A stretch of 64,000 bases of DNA from Taudactylus pleione (taxonomy: Eukaryota; Chordata; Amphibia; Anura; Myobatrachidae). Positions 10,831-20,289 of this stretch are shown here, piece after piece; within the stretch, counting starts at the first letter, position 1; each line of letters opens with the position of its first letter. The stretch spans positions 11,826,501 through 11,890,500 of the forward strand of contig JAUIMM010000534.1 of assembly GCA_031769625.1 (NCBI GenBank). Reading direction: 5' to 3'. The notes under the pieces were generated by a model. That model saw only the letters and a program-made list of their open reading frames with translations. It searched no databases and was not told the DNA's origin. Both the position numbers and the translations under genes were made by a program.

Positions 10831-11329
10831 TGGCTGCTGCACCCAGGGCCGGCATCGGGCTGGGGCTCGTTATAGAGCTCTACCTTCTGGCTCCCGCAGT
10901 GGGAGAAGGGAGAGACGTCATGAAGTCTCTCTCAAAGTGCCAAGCAGGACCAGAGGGGTTGGCGGCGATGGGCTCAGGAGCGGGGATTCGGGTAAGTATA
11001 ATTATGTGTGATGTGTATTTATGTGTATGACGCACTACTAATGAGGGCACAGTATAAGGGGTACTACTAGGGGCACTGTATAAGGGGTACTACCGGGGGC
11101 ACTCAGGGCCGGCCCTAGCCCAAATTTTTTGGTAAGCGAGTAGGTTTTTTGGCGCCCCCCTATGCAGTGCCCGCGGTAGTGGTCCCCCCTGTGCAGTGCC
11201 CTTTGTGCCCCCATTAGTAAGCTTATACAGTGCCCCCAGTAGTAGTCCCCCCTTGTAGTAGTCCCCCCATTGTTGTGCCCCCAGTGGAGGTTTCCCCCCC
11301 ATATGTAGTGCCCCGAGTAGTAGTCCCCC

Positions 11330-11990
11330 CCAGTAGTAATCCTCCCTTCAAGTACCCCCAGTAGTAGCCCCCCTTCAAGTGCCCCGAGTAGTAGTGCCCC
11401 CAATAGTAATCCCCCCTTCAAGTGCCCCCAGTAGTCCCCCCCTTCTAGTGCCCCCAGTAGTAATCCCCCCTTCAAGTGCCCCAGTAGTAATCCTCCCTTC
11501 TAGTGCCCCCTGTAAACCCCCTTCAAGTTCCCCCAGTAGTAATCCCCCCTTCAAGTACCCCCAGTAGTAATCCCCCCTTCAAGTACCCCCAGTAGTAATC
11601 CCCTCTTCAAGTGCCCCAGTAGTAATCCCCCCTTCCTGTGCCCCCAGTAGTAATCCCCCCCTTCAAGTGCCCCCAGTAGTAATCCCCCCTTCCTGTGCCC
11701 CCAGTAGTAATCACCCCCTTCAAGTGCCCCCAGTAGTAATCCCCCTTCAAGTGCCCCAGTAGTAATCCTCCCTTCTAGTGCCCCCTGTAATCCCCCTTCA
11801 AGTTCCCCCAGTAGTAATCCCCCCTTCAAGTACCCCCAGTAGTAATCCCCCCTTCAAGTGCCCCCAGTAGTAATCCCCCCTTCAAGTGCCCCCAGTAGTA
11901 ATCCCCCCCTTCAAGTGCCCCCAGTAGTAATCCCCCCTTCAAGTGCCCCCAGTAATAATCCCCCCTTGTAGCCCCCCCAGTAGAGACACA
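11330..11990. repeat. Minisatellite, about 28-30-bp unit
   Basis: About twenty imperfect copies of AGTAGTAATCCCCCC followed by TTCAAGTGCCCCC. Some units lack one C or carry TTCCTGTG or TTCTAGTG instead of TTCAAGTG. A higher-order repeat is visible: 11468-11560 resembles 11742-11840, including the variant that reads CCCCCTGTAA. Confidence 0.85.
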
Positions 11991-12095
11991 CGTTATAAAA
12001 AACAAACAAAAAAAAACACTTACCTGAACCCCCCGCTCCTGCTCCCGCCGCCGATATCCACTACTCCCGACCATTCTCCAGGGCCGCTTTGCATT

Positions 12096-12344
12096 ATGGG
12101 AGAGACGTCGTCATGACGACGTCTCTCCCATTACCCACTGCGGGAGCCGGAAGATGGCTCCCGCAGTGGGAGCTACAGCAGCCGATGAGAGTCTGACAGA
12201 CTCTCATCAGCTGCTGAAACAAACACACAGTTGCCGGCTCCGGCGGCTGTGTGTTTGGCACTGTGTAGCGCTGACCGAACTCCGTCCGGTCAGCGCTACA
12301 CACGCAGTGCAGACTGTGTCACAGAGACAAAGTCTGCACCACTG
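12096..12344. other. Chain of six consecutive hairpins
   Basis: In order: a perfect 36-bp palindrome at 12096-12131; a 15-bp perfect stem at 12134-12148/12156-12170; a 19-bp stem with one mismatch and a one-base loop at 12177-12195/12197-12215; an 11-bp perfect stem at 12220-12230/12247-12257; a 16-bp perfect stem at 12262-12277/12287-12302; and an 8-bp core stem at 12308-12315/12331-12338. Gaps between stems are 2-7 bases. All arms were checked base by base. Confidence 0.85.
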
Positions 12345-12889
12345 AAATCGGCATGGTCGCGGCCGCGGCGCCCTTCACTACGTGGCGCCTTACGCGGCTG
12401 TGTACCATGCGTACCATAGAACCGGCCCTGGGGGCACTGTATAATGGGTTCTACTGGGGGCACTGCATAAGGGGCACTACAAGGGGCACTGCATAAGGTG
12501 AAATACTGGGGCACTGCATAAGGGGAACTGCATAATGGGCGCTACTACAGGGACCATTGCATATGGGGCACTACTGGGAGTACTGCATAAGGGGCCATTC
12601 TGGGGGCACTGTATAAGTGGCACAGTGTAAGGGGCACTACTGGGGACACTGAATAATGTGCACTACAACAGGGGGCATTGCATAAGGGGCACTACTACTG
12701 GGGGTACTGCATAATATGCACTACAACAGGTGGCATTGCATAAGGGGCATTACTACTGGGGGCACTGCATAAGGGGCACTACTACTGGGGACACTGCATA
12801 GGGGGAACTACTACAGGGGCCGTTGCATAAGGGTCACTGCTACTGGGGGCATTGCATGAGGGGCACTACTACTGGGGGCATTACAGTGC

Positions 12890-13096
12890 ATATGGAATAG
12901 AAAGGAATGTTCCTAGAGTGACGAGAAATGCTGGTGTGTCATGTTGACATGCCCCCATTTTCAGTGGTCACGCCCCTTGTGACATGTGACCACACACCCC
13001 TTTTCGATGTGTGCGCCTTCAGTGCATGTACATAGTTGGGGGGTGGCTCAATTTTTCATCTTGCCCTGGGCTCCAAATACCCTAGTTATGCCACTG
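12890..13096. mobile_element. Right end of a CAGTGGCATAACTAGGG element
   Basis: Aligns with 62885-63106 (shared GTGCATATGGAAT, AGAAAGGAATG/GGAAAGGAATG and ATTTTCAGTGG) and ends in CCCTAGTTATGCCACTG. It is the right part of the same hAT-like family as 61754-63106. No matching left end or target duplication could be placed. Confidence 0.6.
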
Positions 13097-13748
13097 AATG
13101 TACATGAGCATTTTGAGGTAGATTAAAAGCTGTTGTGCATAAATGGAAAGAAGTTGGGTGAGATGTATCATAGAGTGCTAAAGGAAATGTGATAATTTCA
13201 GTCTATCTTCATGGCCATTTGCGACCTCACCGCCCAACATATCATCCATATGCATCAGAAATAAATTGCTTGGGCAGCTCCTCCAATATCAAACTGTTGA
13301 AGAATTTTTTATTGGGATTCAGAACCCGTAGATGAAATGTACTTGCACATCAGGTTGCGCATGGGCAAGTGGCAAGTAATGCAGAGAAATCCAAGCAATC
13401 CCTCTGCAAAAAGGGTCTTGGTATTGTAGCCCACTATCTAATAGACTATAATGGGTAACACAATTAAAAGATGCTTTAGCTTATCTTTTCTGAGCTTTTC
13501 AAATCTTGGACAGATAGCAGTATCCATAGAAACACATGGGGACTGCTCTGCAGAAGAAAATCTGCAATATCTGCTGCTGCAGGTCGCTGGCCATACATTT
13601 TGGGGAGCCTTAACTGATGCTGATAGCCTCAGGAAACTACAGTTTTGGAAGGATTTACAGTAAATCTACTTTAATACATCTGACCCAATATTTATTTTGG
13701 AGGAGCTGAGCAAGATTGGCAAAGCAATTCTAAAAAATGTTGAATTGT
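13097..13748. other. Unassigned sequence
   Basis: No recognisable repeat, motif or protein. The 70-codon frame at 13451-13663 has no family resemblance I can see. Confidence 0.3.
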
Positions 13749-14269
13749 GGGCCTGATTCAGAGCCGGACGCTCTGAACGAGCGCCCGCTCTGAATCAGGG
13801 CGTGTTTTTTTAAATTGGGAATCGGCCTTTTGGACGCTCGCATAGCTGTGGGTTACCACCCACAGCTTATGCGTGCGTCCATGATGATGGTGATGATGGT
13901 CCATCGGGCTTGCGACGAGACCCTTGCGGTAGGGTCTCGTTGCCGCAAGCCCTGGAGTGATTTTGGCTCTATCAGAGCCAAAATCACTCCCACTGACATC
14001 ACTAGTGATGTCAGTGGGGCCGGACCCAGACGGTAGGCGTTCCCGTCTGGGCAGCCACGCCCCCAGCACTCCCACCAAAGGGGGCGTGCTGTCACTCACC
14101 ATCGATAGCACGCCCCCTTTGGTGCGAGACCTGGAGCGTCGGCTTCTCCGTCGCTCGCCGGGTCTCACGCATGCGCACGACAGAGCTCCCTCCGTCATGC
14201 GCATTGGCACTTGGGCACCATCGACCCGCTTGCGAGCGTACAGCGTTCGCGAGCGGGTCTGAATGAGAC
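13749..14269. mobile_element. Hairpin-chain MITE, copy 1
   Basis: 521 bp. Ends are GGGCCTGATTCAGAGCC and, reversed, GTCTCATTCAGACCCG. The body is almost wholly back-to-back inverted repeats: arms 13752-13764/13787-13799; 13832-13853/13858-13880; 13906-13924/13931-13952; 13954-13970/13974-13990; a perfect 28-bp palindrome at 13990-14017; CCCAGACGG/CCGTCTGGG near 14025-14049; an 18-bp stem at 14073-14090/14107-14124; and further stems to the right end. Copies 2 and 3 (42447-42992 reversed, 55664-56170) keep the same stems. It has no coding function; apparent frames of 80-150 codons cross the stems. It is GC-rich compared with its flanks. Confidence 0.8.
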
Positions 14270-14272
14270 TTA

Positions 14273-14546
14273 AGCTGGGTATACACTGGAGCTGACATAT
14301 CGCCTACATCACTCAGTGTGTACGCATGTTTGCGCGCTCCCATGGTCACTAGTGACGGTCACCAGGTTTGATGTGCTGCACATCAAACCTTGCAATATTG
14401 CTAGCAGACAATGCAAAATTAATGAATGCTTAACGGTGATCGTTTCGTTTTACATTAAAGTCGTCCAGTGTGGACGCACAATCACTGTTGATGGGCATTC
14501 GTTCCGATGATGGAACGAATGCCCTTCGCTCCAGTGTGTACTAGTT
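14273..14546. mobile_element. MITE with GGGTATACACTGGAGC ends
   Basis: Inverted ends GGGTATACACTGGAGC and, reversed, CTAGTACACACTGGAGC. The interior contains perfect stems, for example GGGCATTCGTTCC pairing with GGAACGAATGCCC around a six-base loop at 14493-14524, and AGGTTTGATGTG with CACATCAAACCT near 14364-14390. It directly abuts the preceding MITE. No secure target duplication. Confidence 0.6.
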
Positions 14547-14564
14547 TTAGTTTAAAAAATACAT

Positions 14565-14880
14565 TAAAAAAAACCCGTGTTTTGGTTTTGGGTCTGTATC
14601 TCCTTCAAGGTTTTGGATCTGGATTTGGTTTTGCAAACTACCCTCAAGTGTTTTGGTTTTGGATCTGGATTTTTTAAATGAAAAATAGATAAAAAGTTTT
14701 AAAAATAGCTAAAATCATGTAATTTATGCAATCCAAAACCTGAAATTCGTATTTAAAATCCGAATTCCGAACCGCAAAAAGATCAGAACTGCGACCCGGA
14801 TTTACCCGGATCTCCACAGGAGATTAGAACTGCAACTCTGATTTACCCGGATTCACGAAATTCGGGTCTATTGGATTTCT
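14565..14880. mobile_element. Internally deleted hAT relative (ends only)
   Basis: The left half (GTGTTTTGGTTTTGG, GGATCTGGATTTGGTTTTGC, AGCTAAAATCA) matches the 3' terminal region of the young hAT family at 56255-56420. The right half (ACCCGGATTT, AAATTCGGGTC) resembles its 5' terminal region. No TAGGGGTG termini or 8-bp duplication remain, so it is an old derivative. Confidence 0.5.
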
Positions 14881-15135
14881 GGAGAACCGAACCACAGATT
14901 TCTAAAAAAAACCATAGAAAAACTACAATTAAATGTCTAAATGACAGTAAATCAAAGGCATTGTATGGAGGCAGGTTGTCTTGTAATCAATCATACATGG
15001 CAGAGAAATATATACTTTCAAAATATATGATAATAAGTTTCATTACGCACTATAGGCCAAATTACAATAAAATTAAATTCTAAAATCTTGGTTTAATGCG
15101 GCTTGACTTAACATGTATACTGCACAGTAATTTCA
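14881..15135. other. AT-rich unassigned sequence
   Basis: No repeat or coding signal recognised. The true left boundary of Gypsy element A may lie inside it. Confidence 0.3.
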
Positions 15136-15901
15136 CTTTCTATTGCCGCACCATCGGCACAATTGCTGCACCATCGGCTCAATTGCTGCACCATCGGCAT
15201 AGTTGCCGCGCCATCGGCTCCCAAACCGTACAGTATTCTAATGCCTATTGCCGCACCATCTGCACAATTTCCACACTATCGGCATAATTGCCACACCATC
15301 GGCTCTCAAAACATTGTCAAAACCAAATAGTATTCTAACGGCTATTGCCGCACCATCGGCACAACTGCTACACCATTGGCACAATTGCCGCAACATCAGC
15401 TCCCAAGCCATTGTCAAAACTAAACTGTATACTAACGGCCATTGCCGCACCATCAGCACTATTGCCGCACCATCGGCACAATTGCCGCACCATCGGCTTC
15501 CAAGCCATTGACAAAACCAAACTGTATACTAACGGCTATTGCCATACCATCGGCTCAACTGCTGCAATATTGACACAATTGCCGTACCATTGGCTCCCAA
15601 GCCATTGTTTAAACCTATATGGTTTACTAACGGCTATTGCCGCACCAGCGGCACTATAGCCGCACCATCAATACTCTTATCATCATCATCGGTTTCAATT
15701 CTAAGTGAACATTTTTATTTATTGAATTCCCTTGTACCTCCAGTTGAGCCACTACTACTCCGAGCATAAATGCAGGCGGCCGCCTAAGTACCGGTGAACG
15801 TTTCCCAGTTCTAAGGGAATGACGGGCGGCTGTTATTGGTGAAGACCTTGCTAGCTGGGTTCTAGTGGTCTCACATGGAGTAGGCATCAGGATTCGTAAC
15901 A
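15136..15901 (+). repeat. Element A 5' LTR with two-level tandem array
   Basis: 15136-15690 is built from a 19-20-bp unit (ATTGCCGCACCATCGGCAC-type), grouped into higher-order units of about 95-105 bp that end with CCAAGCCATTGTCAAAAC and TGTATACTAACGG. The last 210 bp are unique, with a GCATAAATGCAGG TATA-like site at about 15764, and end GGATTCGTAACA. The left edge is uncertain. Confidence 0.7.
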
Positions 15902-15978
15902 TTATAGTTGGCCAAAACACAGGCACACTTGGAATTAGATACAGGAAGAGTCGTTTTGGATTTATAGCTTCTGCTATC

Positions 15979-16800
15979 ATGGAGCAGGGACAGAATCTCG
16001 CCCAGGTGCTTGCAGTCCAGATCCAAACTCTCACCCAAAAGGTCCAGGAACTCACTATTCGAGTTGAAGAGAACCGTTCTCCTGTGCATGCAGCTCCTCA
16101 TCTTGAACCAAAGATGAATTTACCAGATCGGTTTTCTGAGGATTGCCAGCAGTTTTTAAACTTTCGTGAAAGTTGCACGCTCTATTTCCGACTTCGTCCG
16201 GTCTCTTCTGGGACACAGTTGCAACACGTGGGACTAGTAATCTCTCTCCTCCAGGGAGATCCACAGACTTGGGCCTTCAGACTTCCTTCAACCCATGCGG
16301 CATTACAGACCATTGAGGCTTTCTTTACGGCCTTGGGCCTATTGTATGATGACCCAGAACGTGCTGCTTTGGCTGAGTCCAAATTGTGTACCCTCAAACA
16401 GGGTCAGAAGGCAGCAGAGGATTACTCATCAGAGTTCCGCAGATGGGCAACTGACTCTGGTTGGAACGATCCAGCTTTACGTAGCCAATATCATCTGGGT
16501 CTTTCTGAGGCCATCAAGGATATCCTTGTTCAATATTTACCTTCTGAGTCCTTGGATGATCTATTTCAACAAGCCATTAGCATTGACGAGCAGCTTCGGG
16601 AATGTATATGTGAACAAAACTTCCCATCAAATCACCTCATTTTCTGGCTTGGATTCCATCTTTGGTCACAGAGGAACCAATGCAGATTGATGCCTCTCGC
16701 CTGTCATCAGAAGAGAGACAAAGAAGACGGTCTCTTAAACTCTGTATGTATTGTGGTGACAAGGGGCACACTGTGAATAACTGTCCGCTCAGACTAGTAA
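15979..16800 (+). pseudogene. gag: Element A gag
   Basis: Gag forms the particle shell and packages the RNA. The start codon chosen is 15979 (MEQGQNLAQVL); an in-frame upstream ATG at 15865 lies in the LTR and is less likely. The protein has a coiled-coil-like N-terminus (QIQTLTQKVQELTIRV) and then a capsid region with FRESCTLYFRLRP, GDPQTWAFRLPS and DLFQQAISIDEQLRE. A single CCHC zinc knuckle ([14 protein letters not shown]) is encoded at 16743-16784, but in a different frame from the capsid. A frameshift lies between about 16620 and 16740. About 270 residues in total, short for a Gypsy gag. Confidence 0.8.
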
Positions 16801-16917
16801 AAGACAAGGCCTAAGTGTTCAGGAGGATTTACACTTAGGCCTGGCATCCATTTTCCCCAAGAATTCTATTTTAGTCCCAGCAGTCATGAAACTTGCTAAT
16901 TCCACTTAGTCTACTTC

Positions 16918-18806
16918 AGCCTTCCTTGATAGCGGGGTGGCAAACAATTTTATGGATTTTCTTTTCTTTCTCACTCTGGGAGTACCAGCTGTCCTTTTGG
17001 AACAAGAAATTCCTATCTGTGGTCTGGACGGAGGTTTGATTTCATCAGGGTCATGTGAAGTTTAAGACGCCTCCTCTCCATTTTTTGGTAGGTTTTTTAC
17101 AGTCGGAGACTCTGTCTTTTTACCTCCTTCATTGTCCCTTGGCCCCCGTCGTTCTTGATCTTCCATGGCTTAGGGATCACAATCCCATGATTAATTGGCA
17201 AACTGGTAAGATAACCAAATGGAGTCAGACCTGTCAGAATTGTTGCTTGACCATGCAATCTTTTCCCAATCGCTGGGTCAGCATCATCATCAGCATCTGA
17301 CGTATGTCAGGTTCTTCAAAAATTGCGGGAGAACCATCTGTACGCCAAGTTGAAAAAATTTAACTTTGATGTCACTCAAGTTTCTTTTCTGGGATATACC
17401 ACCTCGCACCAGGGATTTTCAATGGATCAGGGAAAAGTCGAGGCGATACTTAAGTGGGAACAACCAACTTCTCTTAAAGCCATCCAGTGGTTCCTTGGCT
17501 TTTCAATCTATTAGCGCAGTTCATTAAATCCTTTTCCAACATTGTGGCACCCATTGTAAATCTGACCAAAAAAGGAGCGGATACTTTAAATTGGCCAATC
17601 GAGGTGATCCAGTCTTTTAAAACTCTCAAAGTCACTTTCACCCAAGCACCTGTCCTTTGACATCCTGATCCTGACTTTCCTTTTATCCTAGAGGTTGATG
17701 CCTCTGAAGTAAGAGCTGGAGCCATTTTGTCACAGAAAGACCCGGCAGATAGTAAGTTGAACCCGTGTGCATTCTTTTCTCAGAAATTCTCCTCCGCTGA
17801 ATGCAATTATGATATGGGAAATCGAGAATTACTAGCTATTAAATGGGCTTTTGAGAACTGGAGACACTGGCTGGAAGGGGCCAAACACCAAATATTGGTT
17901 CTTACTGACCACAAGAACCTGTCCTACATTCAGTCTGCAAAAATGTTGAATTCCCAACAAGCACATTGGGCATTATTTTTTACCCAGTTCAACTTCCTCA
18001 TCTCCTTCCGTCCTGGTTCCAAGAACACCAAGGCTGATGCCCTATCCAGGAGTTTTGGACCAATTCAACAGACATCCAGATCAGAGGAAGCTATCATTCC
18101 TGACTCTTTTTTCCATTGTGCCTTTACCCGAAATCTAGCAGATTGTATTTGGGCACGTCAATCAGAATCACCTCCGGAGAACCCTTCTGGTAAATTGTTT
18201 GTTCCAGTGAAGTTTAGAAGAGCAGTTCTTCTGGATTTTCACGCTTGACGAGTTTCTGGTCATCCAGGCATCAGTAAGTCCTTAGATTTACTCTCTGCTC
18301 TGTTTAGTGGCCATCTTTGACCAAAGATGTATGTGAATTTGTCTTGGCATGTGAGGTATGTGCCCGTACTAAGACACCTCGGACAGCTCCTTCTGGTCTG
18401 TTGCTTCCACTTTCCATACCTAGGAGGCTTGGGACCCACATCACCATGGATTTCATTGTTGACCTCTCAATATCTGCTCGATGTTCCGTTATCTGGACAG
18501 TGGTGGACTGGTTTACTAAAATGGCACACTTCATGCCATTACAAAAACTTCCTTCTGTTAAGGAACTTTCCAGTCTGTTTCTTCAACACATTTTTCGGGT
18601 ACATGGCTAACCGATGGATATCATTTCGGATCGAGGATCACAATTTGTGGCACAGTTCTGGGGAATGTTCTATTCTTCTCTAGGCATTGACATTAGTCAT
18701 TCTACAGGTTATCATCCGCAGTCCAATGGACAAACAGAGCGTGTTAATCAGTGTCTGGAACAATATCTATGCTGTTATGTTTCCAAGTGTCATAACGACT
18801 GGGTAG
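16918..18806 (+). pseudogene. pol: Element A pol: protease, partial RT, RNase H, integrase
   Basis: Protease: AFLDSGVANNF at about 16918 carries the DSG catalytic motif, followed by LDLPWLRDHNP at about 17157. Reverse transcriptase: only the distal part remains (LRENHLYAKLKKFNF, FLGYTTSHQGFSMDQGKV, about 17320-17510), so the YxDD site is absent. RNase H (17690-18050): [10 protein letters not shown], then [27 protein letters not shown] and KADALSR. Integrase: the zinc region is broken at about 18245-18350; the core keeps TMDFIVDL and ISDRGSQF in one frame set and NGQTERVNQ downstream, giving D, D and E. It stops at 18806 in the LTR array. Frame changes and stops occur at about 17515, 17658, 18246 and 18608. 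Confidence 0.8.
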
Positions 18807-19481
18807 CTCCCAAACCATTGTCAAACCAAACAGTATTCTAATGGCTATTGCCGCACCATAGGCACAACTGCCACACCATAGGCATAATTGCCACACCATC
18901 GGCTCCCAAGCCATTGTCAAAATGAAACTGTATACTAACGGCCATTGCCGCACCATCGGCATAATTGCCGCACCATCGGCTCCCAAGCCATTGTCAAAAC
19001 TAAACTGTATGCTAACGGCCATTGCCACACCATTGGCATTATTGCCACACCATCGGCACAATTGCTGCACCATTGGCTTCCAAGCCATTGACAAAACCAA
19101 ACTGTATACTAAAGGCTATTGTCACACCATCGGCTCAACTGCCACACCATCGACACAATTTCCATACCATTGGCTCCCAAGCCATTGTTTAAACCTATAC
19201 AGTTTCCTAATGGCTATTGCTGCACCATCGGCACTATAGCCACACCATCGATACTCTTATCATCATCATCGATATCAATTCTAAGTGAACATTTTTATCT
19301 ATTGAATTCCCTTGTACCCCCATGTGAGCCGCTACTACCCCGAGCATAAATCCAGGTGGCTGCCTAAGTGCCAGTGAATGTTTCCCAGTTCCAAAGGAAC
19401 AACGGGCGGCTGTTATTGGTGAAGACCTCGCTAGCTGGGTTCTAGTGGTCTCACATGGAGTAGGCATCGGGATTCATAACA
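18806..19481 (+). repeat. Element A 3' LTR, truncated at its left
   Basis: Holds about five higher-order units of the same ATTGCCGCACCATCGGCAC array, then the same unique stretch as the 5' LTR, and ends GGATTCATAACA. Integrase sequence runs directly into the array, so the LTR start, polypurine tract and the end of pol are deleted. Confidence 0.75.
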
Positions 19482-19486
19482 CCGCT

Positions 19487-20247
19487 AGGACATCCATGTG
19501 CTCACTCCGTGATGTGGTTTCTGTGGTTACCTTCATGGGCGCATTCATGACAGTCTGTTTCCACCTGACTAACCCTTTACCCAATGGTAGCATTGGTTGT
19601 GGTCAGCTGACACTGTCCTCCAATGGACTGCTACTTTACGGTACATAACTGAGCTCTGGACAACAGGAAGTTGCTTGTACAACGTCATTACTACCAGTGT
19701 TTACTTGATGTTGCAGCATTCCAGGTACCTAAGCACCAATTCTTCTAAGCGACTTGTTCCTAGTGTTCTCCACGGTGTGTGCATACTCAGAATGTCTTCT
19801 GAGTACAATTCATATAGAGTCATTCTCCTGTGCTATGTCTGAAGCCACAGTATGTGAACTGAATTCAGCGTTCAAATACCACCTCGTGATACCATCCTCC
19901 TGTACTGCTTCTGAGGCCACAGTGTGTTTACTGAGTTCGGTGATCAAGTACCATCTCATGATACCTTTCTCCTGTGCTGCACTGTACTGAGTGCATCATC
20001 CAAGTATCTGTTCATTATACCATCTCCTGAGCCAGCATTGCCACTGAAACCACTAAGTGTCACTTCAGTGCAATCCTCCAATAACCTTCCCTGTGCGTGC
20101 CCTGTGGTAATGTTCTTCCATTTGTTCCCACTTGTGCCATATATCTGAGCAAAGGGTGCAGCTTAAGCCCAAATCCCGCTTGGAGGGGTCATCGGTAAAC
20201 ACCTCCCAGTAGCTCAGACTCCGCGCCTTTGGTCAGGTCTCGCAACA
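19487..20247 (+). repeat. Element B 5' LTR, left end missing
   Basis: Aligns with 23401-24269 from GGACATCCATGTGCT onward and ends CTCGCAACA. It contains the degraded promoter region (GGTACATAACTGAGCTCTGG; the partner reads GGTATATAACTGGGCTCTGG) and about two and a half 72-bp tandem units (about 19830-20030). It begins 5 bp after the end of element A's LTR. Confidence 0.75.
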
Positions 20248-20289
20248 TCCCAGTTCATCCTCTTCCAAATAGGTTGGCTCTTTCTGTGG

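Larger units (their letters stand above)
11104..12430. mobile_element. hAT-like MITE with internal minisatellite
   Basis: 1327 bp flanked by identical GGGGCACT at 11096-11103 and 12431-12438. Ends are CAGGGCCGGCCCTAG and, reversed, CAGGGCCGGTTCTAT. The perfect 8-bp duplication marks it as hAT-mobilised. It contains a C-rich minisatellite (11330-11990) and a run of six hairpins (12096-12344). It landed in a minisatellite whose unit, reversed, resembles its own. Long open frames inside are products of the minisatellite and are not genes. Confidence 0.8.
11037..12890. repeat. Outer GGGGCACTGCATAAGG minisatellite, interrupted
   Basis: Units of about 28-32 bp built from GGGGCACTGCATAAGG plus CACTACTACTG. 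They lie at 11037-11103 and resume at 12431-12890, with the element 11104-12430 inserted between. The array may belong to an older element of the same class: sequence at about 10842 begins CAGGGCCGGCATC, and 12890-13096 is a known right end. Confidence 0.65.
15136..19481 (+). mobile_element. Ty3/Gypsy element A, internally deleted
   Basis: A Metaviridae-type LTR retrotransposon with LTR-like ends (15136-15901 and 18806-19481), a gag remnant and pol remnants in the order protease, reverse transcriptase, RNase H, integrase. Pol-domain order and motif style are those of vertebrate Gypsy elements. The N-terminal half of reverse transcriptase, with the catalytic YxDD box, is missing at about 17290. 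Integrase stops at about 18806, where sequence passes straight into the LTR repeat array. The element cannot move on its own. Gypsy element B follows 5 bp downstream. Confidence 0.8.

Noticed and set aside
11038..12074. Glycine/leucine- and proline-rich frames
   Set aside because: Translation of a C-rich minisatellite in several frames.
13758..14210. 150-codon frame and its neighbours in the hairpin-chain MITE (also 55732-56553)
   Set aside because: Frames cross inverted repeats in a non-coding MITE; the 273-codon frame continues into the unrelated hAT-3 end.
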